A stretch of DNA of 64,000 nucleotides from Roseicyclus salinarum (GTDB taxonomy: Bacteria; Pseudomonadota; Alphaproteobacteria; Rhodobacterales; Rhodobacteraceae): the NCBI RefSeq assembly GCF_029624655.1, contig NZ_JARRSA010000014.1, forward strand, positions 33,570 through 97,569, in the 5' to 3' direction. Both the position numbers and the translations under genes were made by a program. Positions 46,073-54,781 of the stretch are shown piece by piece (position 1 is the first letter of the stretch; the number at the start of each line of letters is the position of its first letter). The notes beneath the pieces were generated by a model. That model had not been told where the DNA came from. It saw only the letters and a list, made by a program, of their open reading frames with translations, and did no database searches.

Positions 46073-47797
46073 GTGCCGGCCGATCTTTCCATGACCAACC
46101 GGCGCGCGCGCGACCGGGCCGACATCGTCCTCGGCGAGGATTGGGACAGGCCCGCCGGTTCCGTCGAGTCCGAGCTGCGCGCCGCGCGGCAGCGGCGGTC
46201 GATGATCGCGCTCAACCGCTCTCCGCTGGCGCGCAAGATCATCATGTTCAACCTGCTGGCCATCGTCGTGCTGGTGGCGGGCGTGATGTATCTCAACCCG
46301 TTCCGCGACAGCCTCGTGGAACAGCGTGAGCGGTCGCTGGCCGTCGAGGCGCACCACATCGCCGACATCTTCGAGGCGAGCCTGCCGCGAAGCGCTCCGG
46401 CCGACCTGCTCACCGGCGACGGCATCGACCCGGCTGCGGTGCTTGGCCGGATCGGCCTCGTGCCGGGGGTGGACGTCTTCGTATACGATCCCTCCGGAAC
46501 GCTCGTCGCCTCGACGCTGGACACGCAGCGCGGTCCCCCGCGGCCCGTGCGCGGGCTTGCGCCGGGCGAGGACGAGACCCTGCTGATCACGAATTTCCTC
46601 AACGGCGTCTGGGGCGTCCTGTCCAACCTCGTGGGGGCCGACCGGGCCGAGCTATCGGGGCTGTCCCCCGAGGCGATGGCCCGCGTGCTGGTCGAACCCG
46701 CGCTCGAGGGCGTCACGGTGATCCGCCGGAGCAACGGCAGCTCGGGGGCCGCCTTCGCCGCCGGCACCCCGATCGAGGGGCCGGGCGGCACGCTCGGCGT
46801 CCTCGTCGTGACCACGGCCGCCGGCGAGATCGACCAGCTGGTGCGCTCGGAGCGCGAGCAGCTCCTGCAGATGTTCGTCGTCGCCCTTCTGGTGTCGATC
46901 GGCCTCAGCCTCGTGCTGGCCTCGACCATCGCCAACCCGCTCAGCGACCTTGCCGCTGCGGCCGAGCTCGGGCGCGACAAGAACGCACGCAAGATGAGCC
47001 CGACGCGCGTGCGCATCCCCGACCTCACCGGGCGACCCGACGAGATCGGGCGGCTCTCGGGGGCGCTCCGCGGAATGGTCTCGGCGCTCTACGACAGGAT
47101 CGACGCCAACGAGCAGTTCGCGGCCGACGTCAGCCACGAGATCAAGAACCCGCTCGCCTCGCTGCGCTCCGCCGTGGGCACGATGCGCGTCGCCCGCAAC
47201 GACGACCAGCGCAACCGCCTGCTGGAGGTGATCGAGCACGACGTGCAGCGTCTCGACCGGCTGGTTTCGGACATCTCCAACGCCTCGCGTCTCGACAGCG
47301 AGCTGGTGAAGGAGGAGGAAGAGGAATTCGACCTCGTCCGTACGCTGACCAACATCTCGCAGTATCACGGCGAGGAGGCGCGCAAGAAGGGCGTGGAGCT
47401 GATCACTGACCTTCCCTCCGAGCCGATCCGCATCTCCGGCCTCGAGGGGCGGCTGGCGCAGGTCTTCGTGAACCTCCTGTCGAACGCGATCTCGTTCTGC
47501 GAGGAGGGCGACGCGGTGCGTCTGTGGACCCGCCGCCGAGAGAACCGCGTCCTGATCGTGGTCGAGGACACCGGTCCGGGCATCCCGGAGGAGGCGCTGA
47601 CCAAGGTATTCAACCGCTTCTACTCGGAGCGGCCGGTGAAGCAGTTCGGCAACCATTCCGGCCTTGGCCTCGCCATCTCCAAGCAGATCGTGGAGGCGCA
47701 TGGCGGCGTGATCTGGGCCGAGAACATCCGCCCCACCGACCTCGATGCCATTTCCGAGCCGCTCGGCGCGCGTTTCGTCGTCGGCCTACCGATCTGA
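46073..47797 (+). CDS. chvG: ChvG-type sensor histidine kinase
   Basis: 574 residues from GTG at 46073 (an ATG at 46091 is an alternative; neither has a strong ribosome binding site). TM1 near residue 55-75 (IIMFNLLAIVVLVAGVMYL) and TM2 near 265-285 enclose a periplasmic sensor domain with NFLNGVWGVLSNLVGADR. A HAMP region follows, then phospho-acceptor His355 in ADVSHEIKNPLASL, and ATPase boxes NLLSNAISF, DTGPGIPEE, and SGLGLAISKQIVEAHGG. Cognate to ChvI upstream; hprK follows 22 bp after its stop. Confidence 0.93.
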   Translation: MPADLSMTNRRARDRADIVLGEDWDRPAGSVESELRAARQRRSMIALNRSPLARKIIMFNLLAIVVLVAGVMYLNPFRDSLVEQRERSLAVEAHHIADIFEASLPRSAPADLLTGDGIDPAAVLGRIGLVPGVDVFVYDPSGTLVASTLDTQRGPPRPVRGLAPGEDETLLITNFLNGVWGVLSNLVGADRAELSGLSPEAMARVLVEPALEGVTVIRRSNGSSGAAFAAGTPIEGPGGTLGVLVVTTAAGEIDQLVRSEREQLLQMFVVALLVSIGLSLVLASTIANPLSDLAAAAELGRDKNARKMSPTRVRIPDLTGRPDEIGRLSGALRGMVSALYDRIDANEQFAADVSHEIKNPLASLRSAVGTMRVARNDDQRNRLLEVIEHDVQRLDRLVSDISNASRLDSELVKEEEEEFDLVRTLTNISQYHGEEARKKGVELITDLPSEPIRISGLEGRLAQVFVNLLSNAISFCEEGDAVRLWTRRRENRVLIVVEDTGPGIPEEALTKVFNRFYSERPVKQFGNHSGLGLAISKQIVEAHGGVIWAENIRPTDLDAISEPLGARFVVGLPI

Positions 47798-47819
47798 CGC
47801 GGGTCCGCGAGGTCCTGCC

Positions 47820-48317
47820 ATGACTGCGCCCACCTCCGTCCCGCTGTCCGACTGGGCCCTCGCCGCCGATGGGCGGCGGCTTCAGCTTCATGCCACGGGC
47901 GTCGCGGTCGAAGGGCAGGGCATCGTCATCCGCGGCGCGGCTGGCAGCGGAAAGTCGTGTCTCGCGCTTCGGCTTCTCGATCGCGGCGCGGTGCTGATCG
48001 CCGATGACGGGCTGTGGATCGACACCGGCGACGCCCCCTTTGTCGAGCGTCCCGACACCGCGACGGACCTCATCGAAAGCAGGGGCGTCGGGCTATTGCG
48101 GGCCGGGGCCGTCTGCGGGCGCGCGCCGCTCGCCATCGCCGTCGATCTGGACCGCGCGGAACCCGAGCGCCTTCCGCCGCGGCGCGTGATCACGACGGGC
48201 GCAGCCGAAAGGCCGCTGATCCTCGGCGCCGGGCACCCGGCCCTCGCGGAGGCCCTCGTCCACATGATAAGGCACGGCCGGTCGGAGCCCGGAGGAAGGA
48301 TCGCCAGCGCGCCATGA
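47820..48317 (+). CDS. hprK: HPr kinase/phosphorylase, short form
   Basis: 165 residues, about half the Gram-positive enzyme because the N-terminal domain is absent, as usual in alphaproteobacteria. Walker A RGAAGSGKSCLA (39-46 core) and the following ADDGLWI match the catalytic half. It is expected to phosphorylate the serine of HPr (Ser51 in the HPr encoded at 49694) and dephosphorylate it. Overlaps rapZ by four bases (ATGA). Confidence 0.9.
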   Translation: MTAPTSVPLSDWALAADGRRLQLHATGVAVEGQGIVIRGAAGSGKSCLALRLLDRGAVLIADDGLWIDTGDAPFVERPDTATDLIESRGVGLLRAGAVCGRAPLAIAVDLDRAEPERLPPRRVITTGAAERPLILGAGHPALAEALVHMIRHGRSEPGGRIASAP

Positions 48318-49261
48318 CACGGAAGGACGCCCAAGCCACGAAACCGCCTGCCGGGCCGGGGCCCGCCGCGCGGATCATCTTCGTCACCGGGCCCTCCGGT
48401 GCGGGGCGGACGACGGCGATCAACGCGCTCGAGGATGTCGGCTTCGAGGCGATCGACAACCTCCCGCTCAGCCTCCTGCCGCGGCTTCTCGAGGGGCCGC
48501 CCCCCGAACGGCCGATGGCGCTGGGCACCGACGCGCGCAACAGGGACTTCTCGGCGACCCGCCTGATTGCCGAATACGAGCGCCTCGTCGCCACGCCCGG
48601 CCTCGAGGCCGATCTTCTCTATCTCGACTGCGACGCGCACACTCTGCAGCGGCGCTATTCCGAGACCCGCCGGCGCCATCCGCTCGCCCCGGACGACGAT
48701 CCCGCGAACGGCATTGCGCGCGAACTCGACCTGCTCGGCCCGCTCAGGCACCGCGCGTCGGTCCTTCTGGACACCTCCAACCTCACCCCGCACGAGCTGC
48801 GCGCCGAGATCACGCGGCTGTTCGCGCCGGGCGGGGACGCGAAGCTCTCGATCAGCGTCGTGTCGTTCTCCTACCGGCGCGGCCTGCCCACGGGCGCCGA
48901 CCTCGTCTTCGACTGCCGCTTCCTGCGCAACCCGCACTGGGAGCCGTCGCTGCGCCCCTTCGACGGCCGAGACGAGGCCGTGCGCGCCCACATCGAGGAG
49001 GACCCCCGCCTCGCCCCGTTCGAGGCGCAGATCACGGGGATGCTGGACCTTCTGCTTCCCGCGTTCCGCGACGAAGGCAAGAGCCACCTGACCGTCGCCT
49101 TCGGCTGTACCGGCGGCAAGCACCGCTCGGTCGCATTGACCGAAAAGGTGGCGACCTACCTTGCAGAGGCAGGTTGGCAGGTGTCTAAGAGGCACAGGGA
49201 AGTGGAACAGCGTCGCGTCCCCGCAGCACCCGGGGACGACCCGGGCCCCGGCCGCAACTGA
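48314..49261 (+). CDS. rapZ: RapZ-family nucleotide-binding adapter (YvcJ/YhbJ)
   Basis: 315 residues. In enterobacteria RapZ guides RNase E to a small RNA controlling amino-sugar synthesis; in this lineage the role is inferred from family and position. The P-loop reads TGPSGAGRTTAI, with Arg32 in place of the canonical Lys. FEAIDNLPLSLLPRLL, TDARNRDFS and the C-terminal AFGCTGGKHRSVALTEKVA are otherwise typical. Part of the hprK-rapZ-EIIA-HPr run. Confidence 0.92.
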   Translation: MTRKDAQATKPPAGPGPAARIIFVTGPSGAGRTTAINALEDVGFEAIDNLPLSLLPRLLEGPPPERPMALGTDARNRDFSATRLIAEYERLVATPGLEADLLYLDCDAHTLQRRYSETRRRHPLAPDDDPANGIARELDLLGPLRHRASVLLDTSNLTPHELRAEITRLFAPGGDAKLSISVVSFSYRRGLPTGADLVFDCRFLRNPHWEPSLRPFDGRDEAVRAHIEEDPRLAPFEAQITGMLDLLLPAFRDEGKSHLTVAFGCTGGKHRSVALTEKVATYLAEAGWQVSKRHREVEQRRVPAAPGDDPGPGRN

Positions 49262-49304
49262 CGGAAGGGGCGGCCCGGCTCATGGGATCGGAAGGCCTGG
49301 AAAG

Positions 49305-49697
49305 GTGATCGGCATCGTCATCGTCGCCCATGGGGGGCTCGCAGCGGAACTGAAACGCGCGACCGAACATGTGGTCGGGCCGCAGCCGGCCATGATCGCG
49401 ATCCCCGTGGGCGCGGAGGACGACCGCGCCGCGCGCACCGCCGAGATCTGCGAGGCCGCGGACGCCGTGGACGACGGCAGCGGGGTAGTCGTGGTGACCG
49501 ACATGTATGGCGGCTCGCCCTCGAACCTCAGCCTGCGCGCCTGCCGTCCCTCGAACCGCCTGATCCTGACCGGTGTGAACCTGCCCATGATGATCAAGCT
49601 CGCGAAGTGCCGCCATCTCGACGTGCAGGACGCCGTGGCGCGCGCCGCCGAGGCCGGGCGCCGCTACATCAACAGTTTCGACGGAGCGCCGGAATGA
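49305..49697 (+). CDS. PTS EIIA component, mannose-family type
   Basis: 130 residues from GTG at 49305. IGIVIVAHGGLAAELKRATE holds the phospho-acceptor His9, and VVVVTDMYGGSPSNLSL and VNLPMMIKLA complete the EIIA-Man fold. There is no membrane permease component, so it is a regulatory phosphorelay partner rather than a sugar importer, as in other alphaproteobacteria. Ends overlapping HPr (ATGA). Confidence 0.93.
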   Translation: MIGIVIVAHGGLAAELKRATEHVVGPQPAMIAIPVGAEDDRAARTAEICEAADAVDDGSGVVVVTDMYGGSPSNLSLRACRPSNRLILTGVNLPMMIKLAKCRHLDVQDAVARAAEAGRRYINSFDGAPE

Positions 49698-49978
49698 CCG
49701 AGGACGCCAGCGTGACGCGCAGCCTGGACATCGTCAACGTGAAGGGCCTGCACGCCCGTGCCGCCGCGCGCTTCGTCGAAGTGGTCGAGGATCACGAGGC
49801 GGAGGCGGTCGTGCGCCGCGACGGGCTGAGCGCCGCCGGCGACTCGATCATGGGCCTTTTGATGTTGGCAGCCTCCCTGGGAACCACTATTGAGGTCGAA
49901 ACCTCGGGCCCGGACGCGCAAACCCTGGCCGACGCACTCGAAGCGCTGGTGGCCGACCGGTTCGGGGAAGCGACCTGA
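49694..49978 (+). CDS. HPr-family phosphocarrier protein
   Basis: 94 residues. The active-site His20 is in KGLHARAAARF, and the regulatory serine is Ser51 in GDSIMGLLMLAAS, the site HprK would modify. Receives phosphate from EI (not in the window) and passes it to EIIA. Translationally coupled to the EIIA gene. Confidence 0.95.
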   Translation: MTEDASVTRSLDIVNVKGLHARAAARFVEVVEDHEAEAVVRRDGLSAAGDSIMGLLMLAASLGTTIEVETSGPDAQTLADALEALVADRFGEAT

Positions 49979-50007
49979 GGCGCCCCGGGACGCCAAGGAC
50001 CGACGGC

Positions 50008-50925
50008 ATGGGACGAAGGCGCGTGACGGATACCAGCCAACGGAACGTATCGAGAGCGCGTCCGGCCTTGTTGCCGAACGCGGCGCAGCGGGTCTACGAC
50101 CGCCGGTCGCTGACCTATGCCAACACCTTCCCGAACCCATGGCTGCGCGGCACGATCAAGGCGATCGAGTGGCTGACCGGCAAGATCACGATCATCCGCC
50201 GGGTGCGCCAGTTCGAACGCCTCGGCGAGGTCAAGGGACAGGACTTCTGGCCGGCCACGATGCGCGTCATGGGCATCGACCTCCGGACGCCGAAGCACCA
50301 GCTCGACCGCATTCCCGCCGAGGGGCCGGTCGTCCTCGTCGCGAACCATCCCCATGGCCTCGTCGACGGGATGATCCTCGCAGACCTGATCGGGCGGCGG
50401 CGGCCCGACTACCGCATCCTCACGCGCGCGCTGCTGACCGGCCTCGACGAGAGCGCGGCGAATTTCATGATCCCCGTGCCCTTCCCGCACGAGCCCGACG
50501 CGCAGGCCAAGATGCTGGCGATGCGGGCCGAGGCGATGGACCACCTGAAGGGCGGCGGCCTGATCGCGCTGTTCCCGTCGGGGGCGGTTGCGGCCTCGGA
50601 CACCATGTTCGGCCCCGCGATCGAGGGCGAGTGGAACGTCTTCACCGCAAAGATGATCCGCACCTCGGGCGCCACGATCGTGCCGTGCTATTTCACGGGC
50701 TCGAACTCGCGCTGGTACCAGATCGCCAACCGGATCTCGCCCGTGCTGCGCCAGGGCCTCCTGATCCACGAAGTCGTGCACAGTTTCGACAAGCCGCAGG
50801 CGCCGATCATCGGCCCGCCGATCCCGCCCGAGGAATGGGAGGGCCGCGTGGCGCGGCCCCGCGACTTCATGGCCTGGCTCCGCGAGCGCACGCTGTCGCT
50901 TCGCGACGCGCCCGACGGTCCGTGA
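50008..50925 (+). CDS. Lysophospholipid acyltransferase family protein (PlsC-like)
   Basis: 305 residues. The acyltransferase box VLVANHPHGLVDGMIL contains the catalytic H-x4-D near residue 114. FPSGAVAASD and the later VVPCYFTGSNSRWYQ fit glycerolipid acyltransferases. It may be a 1-acylglycerol-3-phosphate or ornithine-lipid acyltransferase; which one cannot be decided. Last gene of the chvI run, 29 bp after HPr. Confidence 0.82.
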   Translation: MGRRRVTDTSQRNVSRARPALLPNAAQRVYDRRSLTYANTFPNPWLRGTIKAIEWLTGKITIIRRVRQFERLGEVKGQDFWPATMRVMGIDLRTPKHQLDRIPAEGPVVLVANHPHGLVDGMILADLIGRRRPDYRILTRALLTGLDESAANFMIPVPFPHEPDAQAKMLAMRAEAMDHLKGGGLIALFPSGAVAASDTMFGPAIEGEWNVFTAKMIRTSGATIVPCYFTGSNSRWYQIANRISPVLRQGLLIHEVVHSFDKPQAPIIGPPIPPEEWEGRVARPRDFMAWLRERTLSLRDAPDGP

Positions 50926-50947
50926 CGGTCCCCCGGGAAGCGCAGCC

Positions 50948-51823
50948 TCAGCGCGTCGGAACCGGCACCTCGCCCCGGTAGTCGTAGAAGCCCCGGTCGG
51001 TCTTGCGCCCCAGCCAGCCCGCCTCGACGTATTTCGTCAGCAGCGGACAGGGTCGGTATTTCGTGTCGGCGAGGCCGTCATGCAGGACGTTCATGATCGC
51101 GAGGCAGGTATCGAGCCCGATGAAATCCGCCAGTTCCAGCGGCCCCATCGGATGGTTTGCGCCCAGCTTCATGGACTGGTCGATCGACTCCACCGATCCC
51201 ACGCCCTCGTAGAGGGTGTAGACCGCCTCGTTGATCATCGGCATCAGGATGCGGTTGACGATGAAGGCGGGAAAATCCTCGGCAGTCGCCGCCGTCTTGC
51301 CCAGACGGTCCACCACCGACTTGCACGCGGCGAAGGTCGGCTCGTCGGTCGCGATCCCGCGGATCAGCTCGACCAGCTGCATCACCGGCACGGGGTTCAT
51401 GAAATGGAACCCCATGAAGCGTTCGGGCCGGTCCGTCCGGCTGGCGAGCCGGGTGATCGAGATCGACGAGGTGTTGGAGGTCAGGATCGTCTCGGGCTTC
51501 AGATGCGGCAGGAGGTCCTCGAAGATGGCCGTCTTCACCGTCTCCCGCTCGGTCGCGGCCTCGATGATGAGGTCGGTCGGCCCCAGATCCGCAAGCCGCA
51601 GCGTCGTGCGGATGCGATCCAGCGTCGCCGCCTTCTCGTCTTCGGTGATCTTGCCGCGCCCGACCTGCCGGCCGAGGTTGGTGTCGATCAGCGCGAGCGC
51701 ATTGTTCAGCGCGTCCTGCGAGATGTCGCTCATGACGACGTCGTATCCGGCCAGCGCGCAGACATGCGCGATGCCGTTGCCCATCTGGCCGGCCCCGACG
51801 ATGCCGATCGTCCTGATGTCCAT
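50948..51823 (-). CDS. 3-hydroxybutyryl-CoA dehydrogenase
   Basis: 291 residues. NAD-binding VGAGQMGNGIAHVCALAGY at the start, then TSNTSSISI, the catalytic-histidine segment GFHFMNPVPVM, and VNRILMPMINEA. Oxidises (S)-3-hydroxybutyryl-CoA to acetoacetyl-CoA. In Rhodobacteraceae this gene usually lies directly after etfA on the same strand; here about 2 kb with two other genes intervenes. Confidence 0.93.
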   Translation of the reverse strand: MDIRTIGIVGAGQMGNGIAHVCALAGYDVVMSDISQDALNNALALIDTNLGRQVGRGKITEDEKAATLDRIRTTLRLADLGPTDLIIEAATERETVKTAIFEDLLPHLKPETILTSNTSSISITRLASRTDRPERFMGFHFMNPVPVMQLVELIRGIATDEPTFAACKSVVDRLGKTAATAEDFPAFIVNRILMPMINEAVYTLYEGVGSVESIDQSMKLGANHPMGPLELADFIGLDTCLAIMNVLHDGLADTKYRPCPLLTKYVEAGWLGRKTDRGFYDYRGEVPVPTR

Positions 51824-52054
51824 GTTCGCCCTCTTTGCCCCGGTCTGCGCAATTCGTCCCTGACGCCGCACAATAGGCCCGCCGGCGCTTCCGGCACAAG
51901 CGTTCCCCCGGCGGTCCCGCCCCGCGCCAAAGCGGCGCACGGGCGGCGTCCCCGAGCTCGTTCGAAGTTTCGTCAATTCGGGCGTTTAGCCGTTTGGAAA
52001 CGAACCGGTGGCAAGTCTGGACTGCAGGTGAATCACGGCAGGGCGAGCGACCAC

Positions 52055-52909
52055 ATGAGCTTCGAGAAGGGCCGGGCGATGCCGCTCGACTACCAGCCAG
52101 TGACCTATCCCGGCTCGGTTCTGCGCTTTCGCGGCCCTCTCGCCGACCTGTCGAAACCGCATGTCCTGTGCCTTGGCGGGACCGAGACCTTCGGCCGCTT
52201 CCTGCCCGCGCCCTATCCTGCCTTGCTGGCCGGGCGGCTGGGCGACGCGGTCACGAACATGGGCGTCGCCAGCGCGGGCTTCGACGTCATCCTGCGCGAT
52301 CCTGCCATCTCGGCCGCCGCCCGGACGGCGCGCGCCATCGTGCTTCAGGTGCCCTGCGCCGCGAACATGACAAACCGCTTCTACGCCGTGCATCCCCGCC
52401 GCAACGACCGTTTCGTGAAGGCGGGTGCGATGCTGCGCACCATCTACCGCGACGTCGATTTCACCGAGTTCCATTTCACGCGGCACCTGCTCGACCATCT
52501 CAAGACGATGTCGCCCGACCGTTTCGCGATCCTCCGGGACGAATTGCAGGCGGCATGGCGCGCCCGGATGCGCGCCTTTCTCGCCGAAGCCCCGGCGCCG
52601 GTCCACCTGTTGTGGATATCGCGCAGGACGCCCGACACGGCGGAGCCGGAGAAAGGGCTGGGCGCCGATCCCCTGTTCGTCACCCGCGCCATGCTGGAGG
52701 ACGCAGCCGCCGATGCAGCCTCGCTCAGCATCGTCACGGACCCGAGGGGGGGCGCCGCGCGTCCCGCGACCGGGATGTTCTTCGCACCGAGGGAGGAGGC
52801 CGCGGCAGGCGTCCTGCCCGGACCCGGGGCGCATGGCGCGGCCTGCGCGGAACTCGTCCCGCGTCTGGGCGGCGCGGGCGCTACCTCCGCGCGATCAGGC
52901 AGCGCGTGA
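52055..52909 (+). CDS. DUF6473 family protein
   Basis: 284 residues from ATG at 52055. LDYQPVTYPGSVLRFRGP, CLGGTETFGRFLPAPYPALL, FYAVHPRRNDRF and REVDFTEFHFT-like DVDFTEFHFTRHLLDHL are the conserved blocks of DUF6473, a Rhodobacterales-centred family. The GGTET block and location resemble SGNH-like glycolipid or polysaccharide enzymes, but no catalytic set is certain. The 231-bp gap upstream contains only a weak CGTTTGGAAACG palindrome (51991-52002). Convergent and overlapping (29 bp) with the methyltransferase gene. Confidence 0.78.
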   Translation: MSFEKGRAMPLDYQPVTYPGSVLRFRGPLADLSKPHVLCLGGTETFGRFLPAPYPALLAGRLGDAVTNMGVASAGFDVILRDPAISAAARTARAIVLQVPCAANMTNRFYAVHPRRNDRFVKAGAMLRTIYRDVDFTEFHFTRHLLDHLKTMSPDRFAILRDELQAAWRARMRAFLAEAPAPVHLLWISRRTPDTAEPEKGLGADPLFVTRAMLEDAAADAASLSIVTDPRGGAARPATGMFFAPREEAAAGVLPGPGAHGAACAELVPRLGGAGATSARSGSA

Positions 52910-53705
52910 CGGTGGCGATCCGATAGGACCCGTCGTCGTGCCGGAACGGCAGCAGCGCCTCGCGGTGCGCCGCGTCCACGGCATTCCACCCGATCGCCTC
53001 CGCCGCGCGCATTGCGCCCCGCGACGCGCCAAGACCGCGCAATGCGGTCTGCTCGTCGGGATAGTGCCAGCGGCAATCGACGTCGAACGCGCCGGCGATG
53101 ACGAGCTTCGCCTCGGCCGCCAGGGCCCTCAGCGTCTCCAGGCGCGACGTGCGGGCGCCCTGCGGCCCGCCGGTCGCGGGGGTCGTGCGGTGGCTGGCGG
53201 GCGCGATGGCGCTGACGATGCCCGCAGGCAGTTTCCGCACCGCGAAAAGGATCGCGCCTCCCGGCGCTGCGACACGGCGGGCCTCGGCCAGCGCGGGTCC
53301 GCTATCGGCGTCGTCATCGGCGGCGTGCAGCATCGTGACGAGGTCGAAACTCCGGTCCGCGAAAGGCAGGCGCTCCGCTGGCCCGGCCTCCAGCCGCGCC
53401 GACGGAAGCCGCGCACGGGCAAGGTCGAGAAGTGCCTCGGCCGGATCCGTGCCCGCGACGTGAAGGCCGCATTCCGCCGCGATGCGCAGAAGCAGCCCGG
53501 TGCCGCAGCCGATATCGAGATGGCGCGTGCCCGGTGGCGGCGCCAGCCGGTCGAGGATCGTGTGGAACAGCGGCAGCAGCACGGGTTCCTGCACGTCGGC
53601 CCAGTCGGCCACCCAGCGCATGGGCGCCGCAGGGCCCCGTTGCCGCACGACGACCTCCCGTTGGAGGACGGGTGACGCGCCGGGCATTTCGCTCGGTCCG
53701 GACAT
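52881..53705 (-). CDS. Class I SAM-dependent methyltransferase
   Basis: 274 residues. SAM motif I HLDIGCGTGLLLRIAAECG, motif II VAGTDPAEALL and RLPFADRSFDLVTMLHA form a UbiE/methyltransferase_11-like core, but there is no diagnostic substrate motif. It lies between etfA and DUF6473 on the etf strand, separated from etfA by 146 bp containing the etf terminator and a CRP-like palindrome, so it has its own promoter. Substrate unknown. Confidence 0.8.
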   Translation of the reverse strand: MSGPSEMPGASPVLQREVVVRQRGPAAPMRWVADWADVQEPVLLPLFHTILDRLAPPPGTRHLDIGCGTGLLLRIAAECGLHVAGTDPAEALLDLARARLPSARLEAGPAERLPFADRSFDLVTMLHAADDDADSGPALAEARRVAAPGGAILFAVRKLPAGIVSAIAPASHRTTPATGGPQGARTSRLETLRALAAEAKLVIAGAFDVDCRWHYPDEQTALRGLGASRGAMRAAEAIGWNAVDAAHREALLPFRHDDGSYRIATVTRCLIARR

Positions 53706-53719
53706 GATCGCCTCGCACC

Positions 53720-53743
53720 TGTGACAAGGGTCACGATATCACA
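53720..53743 (-). promoter_or_regulatory. CRP/FNR-family-like palindrome upstream of the methyltransferase gene
   Basis: TGTGA (53720-53724), six bases, then TCACG (53731-53735), one base off the CRP pattern TGTGA-N6-TCACA; a further TCACA lies at 53739-53743. It ends 15 bp from the ATG at 53705 on the minus strand, close enough to be an operator near the promoter. Which CRP-family protein might bind is unknown. Confidence 0.35.
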
Positions 53744-53793
53744 GGCGACATGGTTGCTCGACCCGGAACAAGAGGTGCGCGCCCCGGGCGCCA

Positions 53794-53825
53794 TGAAGAA
53801 AGGGCGCGCCCGATCGGGCGCGCCC
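53794..53825 (-). terminator. Terminator of the etfB-etfA operon
   Basis: GGGCGCGCCC (53802-53811), loop GATC, GGGCGCGCCC (53816-53825) make a perfect 10-bp stem. Read on the minus strand, it begins 27 bases past the etfA stop and is followed by TTTCTTC, so it is a good Rho-independent terminator. Confidence 0.85.
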
Positions 53826-53851
53826 CTGGAAGGCAGGAAGGCCGTGACCGT

Positions 53852-54781
53852 TCAGCCGAGCTTCTCGGTCAATTCCGGCACGGCGTCGAACAGGTCGGCC
53901 ACCAGGCCATAATCCGCGACCTGGAAGATCGGCGCTTCCTCGTCCTTGTTGATCGCGACGATCACCTTGCTGTCCTTCATCCCGGCAAGGTGCTGGATCG
54001 CGCCCGAGATCCCGACGGCGACATAGAGGTCCGGCGCCACGACCTTGCCAGTCTGGCCCACCTGCCAGTCGTTCGGCGCGTACCCCGAATCGACCGCCGC
54101 GCGGGACGCGCCGACGGCGCCGCCCAGCTTGTCGGCGAGCCCCTCGATCAGGGCGAACTGCTCGGCCGAGCCGAGGGCGCGGCCGCCCGACACGACGATC
54201 CCGGCCGACGTAAGCTCGGGCCGGTCCGAGGCCGCGACCTTGTCCTCGACCCATTGCGACAGCTCCGAGGCGGCGGGCGCGTCGATCGTCTCGACGGGGG
54301 CGGCGTTGCCGGTGCCTGCGGCTTCGAAGGTCGAGGTGCGGAACGTGATCACCTTCTTGGCGTCCGAGGACTTGACGGTCTGAACCGCGTTCCCCGCGTA
54401 GATCGGCCGCTCGAACGTGTCCGCATCGACGACGCCCGAAGCGTCCGAGATCACCATGACGTCCAGAAGCGCCGCGACGCGCGGCATGATGTTCTTGGCG
54501 TCCGTTGTCGCGGGCGCGCAGATGTGGCTGTAGTCGCCCGCGAGGCTCACGATCAGGTCCGCCGTCGTCTCGGCCAGGCGGTGGCCGAGGCTGTCGCCTT
54601 CGGCGCAGAGGACCCGGGTCACGCCTTCTATCGTCGCGGCTTCGTCCGCTGCAGCTTTCGCGGACGCCCCGGCGCACAGCACCGTGACCTCGCCCAGCTT
54701 CGCCGCAGCGCTCACCGCCTTTGCGGTGGCGTCCATCGAAAGCTCGCCACCCGTCACTTCGGCAAGAAGGAGAACAGCCAT
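53852..54781 (-). CDS. etfA: Electron transfer flavoprotein alpha subunit
   Basis: 309 residues. Forms the ETF heterodimer that carries electrons from acyl-CoA dehydrogenases (such as Mcd) to ETF-QO. The C-terminal FAD-binding domain has [21 protein letters not shown] in parts, [28 protein letters not shown] in parts, and NKDEEAPIF. The start overlaps the etfB stop by one base (TGATG). The terminator lies 27 bases downstream. Confidence 0.97.
   Translation of the reverse strand: MAVLLLAEVTGGELSMDATAKAVSAAAKLGEVTVLCAGASAKAAADEAATIEGVTRVLCAEGDSLGHRLAETTADLIVSLAGDYSHICAPATTDAKNIMPRVAALLDVMVISDASGVVDADTFERPIYAGNAVQTVKSSDAKKVITFRTSTFEAAGTGNAAPVETIDAPAASELSQWVEDKVAASDRPELTSAGIVVSGGRALGSAEQFALIEGLADKLGGAVGASRAAVDSGYAPNDWQVGQTGKVVAPDLYVAVGISGAIQHLAGMKDSKVIVAINKDEEAPIFQVADYGLVADLFDAVPELTEKLG

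Noticed and set aside
47820..48317. hprK appearing truncated at 165 residues
   Set aside because: The short single-domain form is normal in alphaproteobacteria; Walker A and catalytic region are intact.
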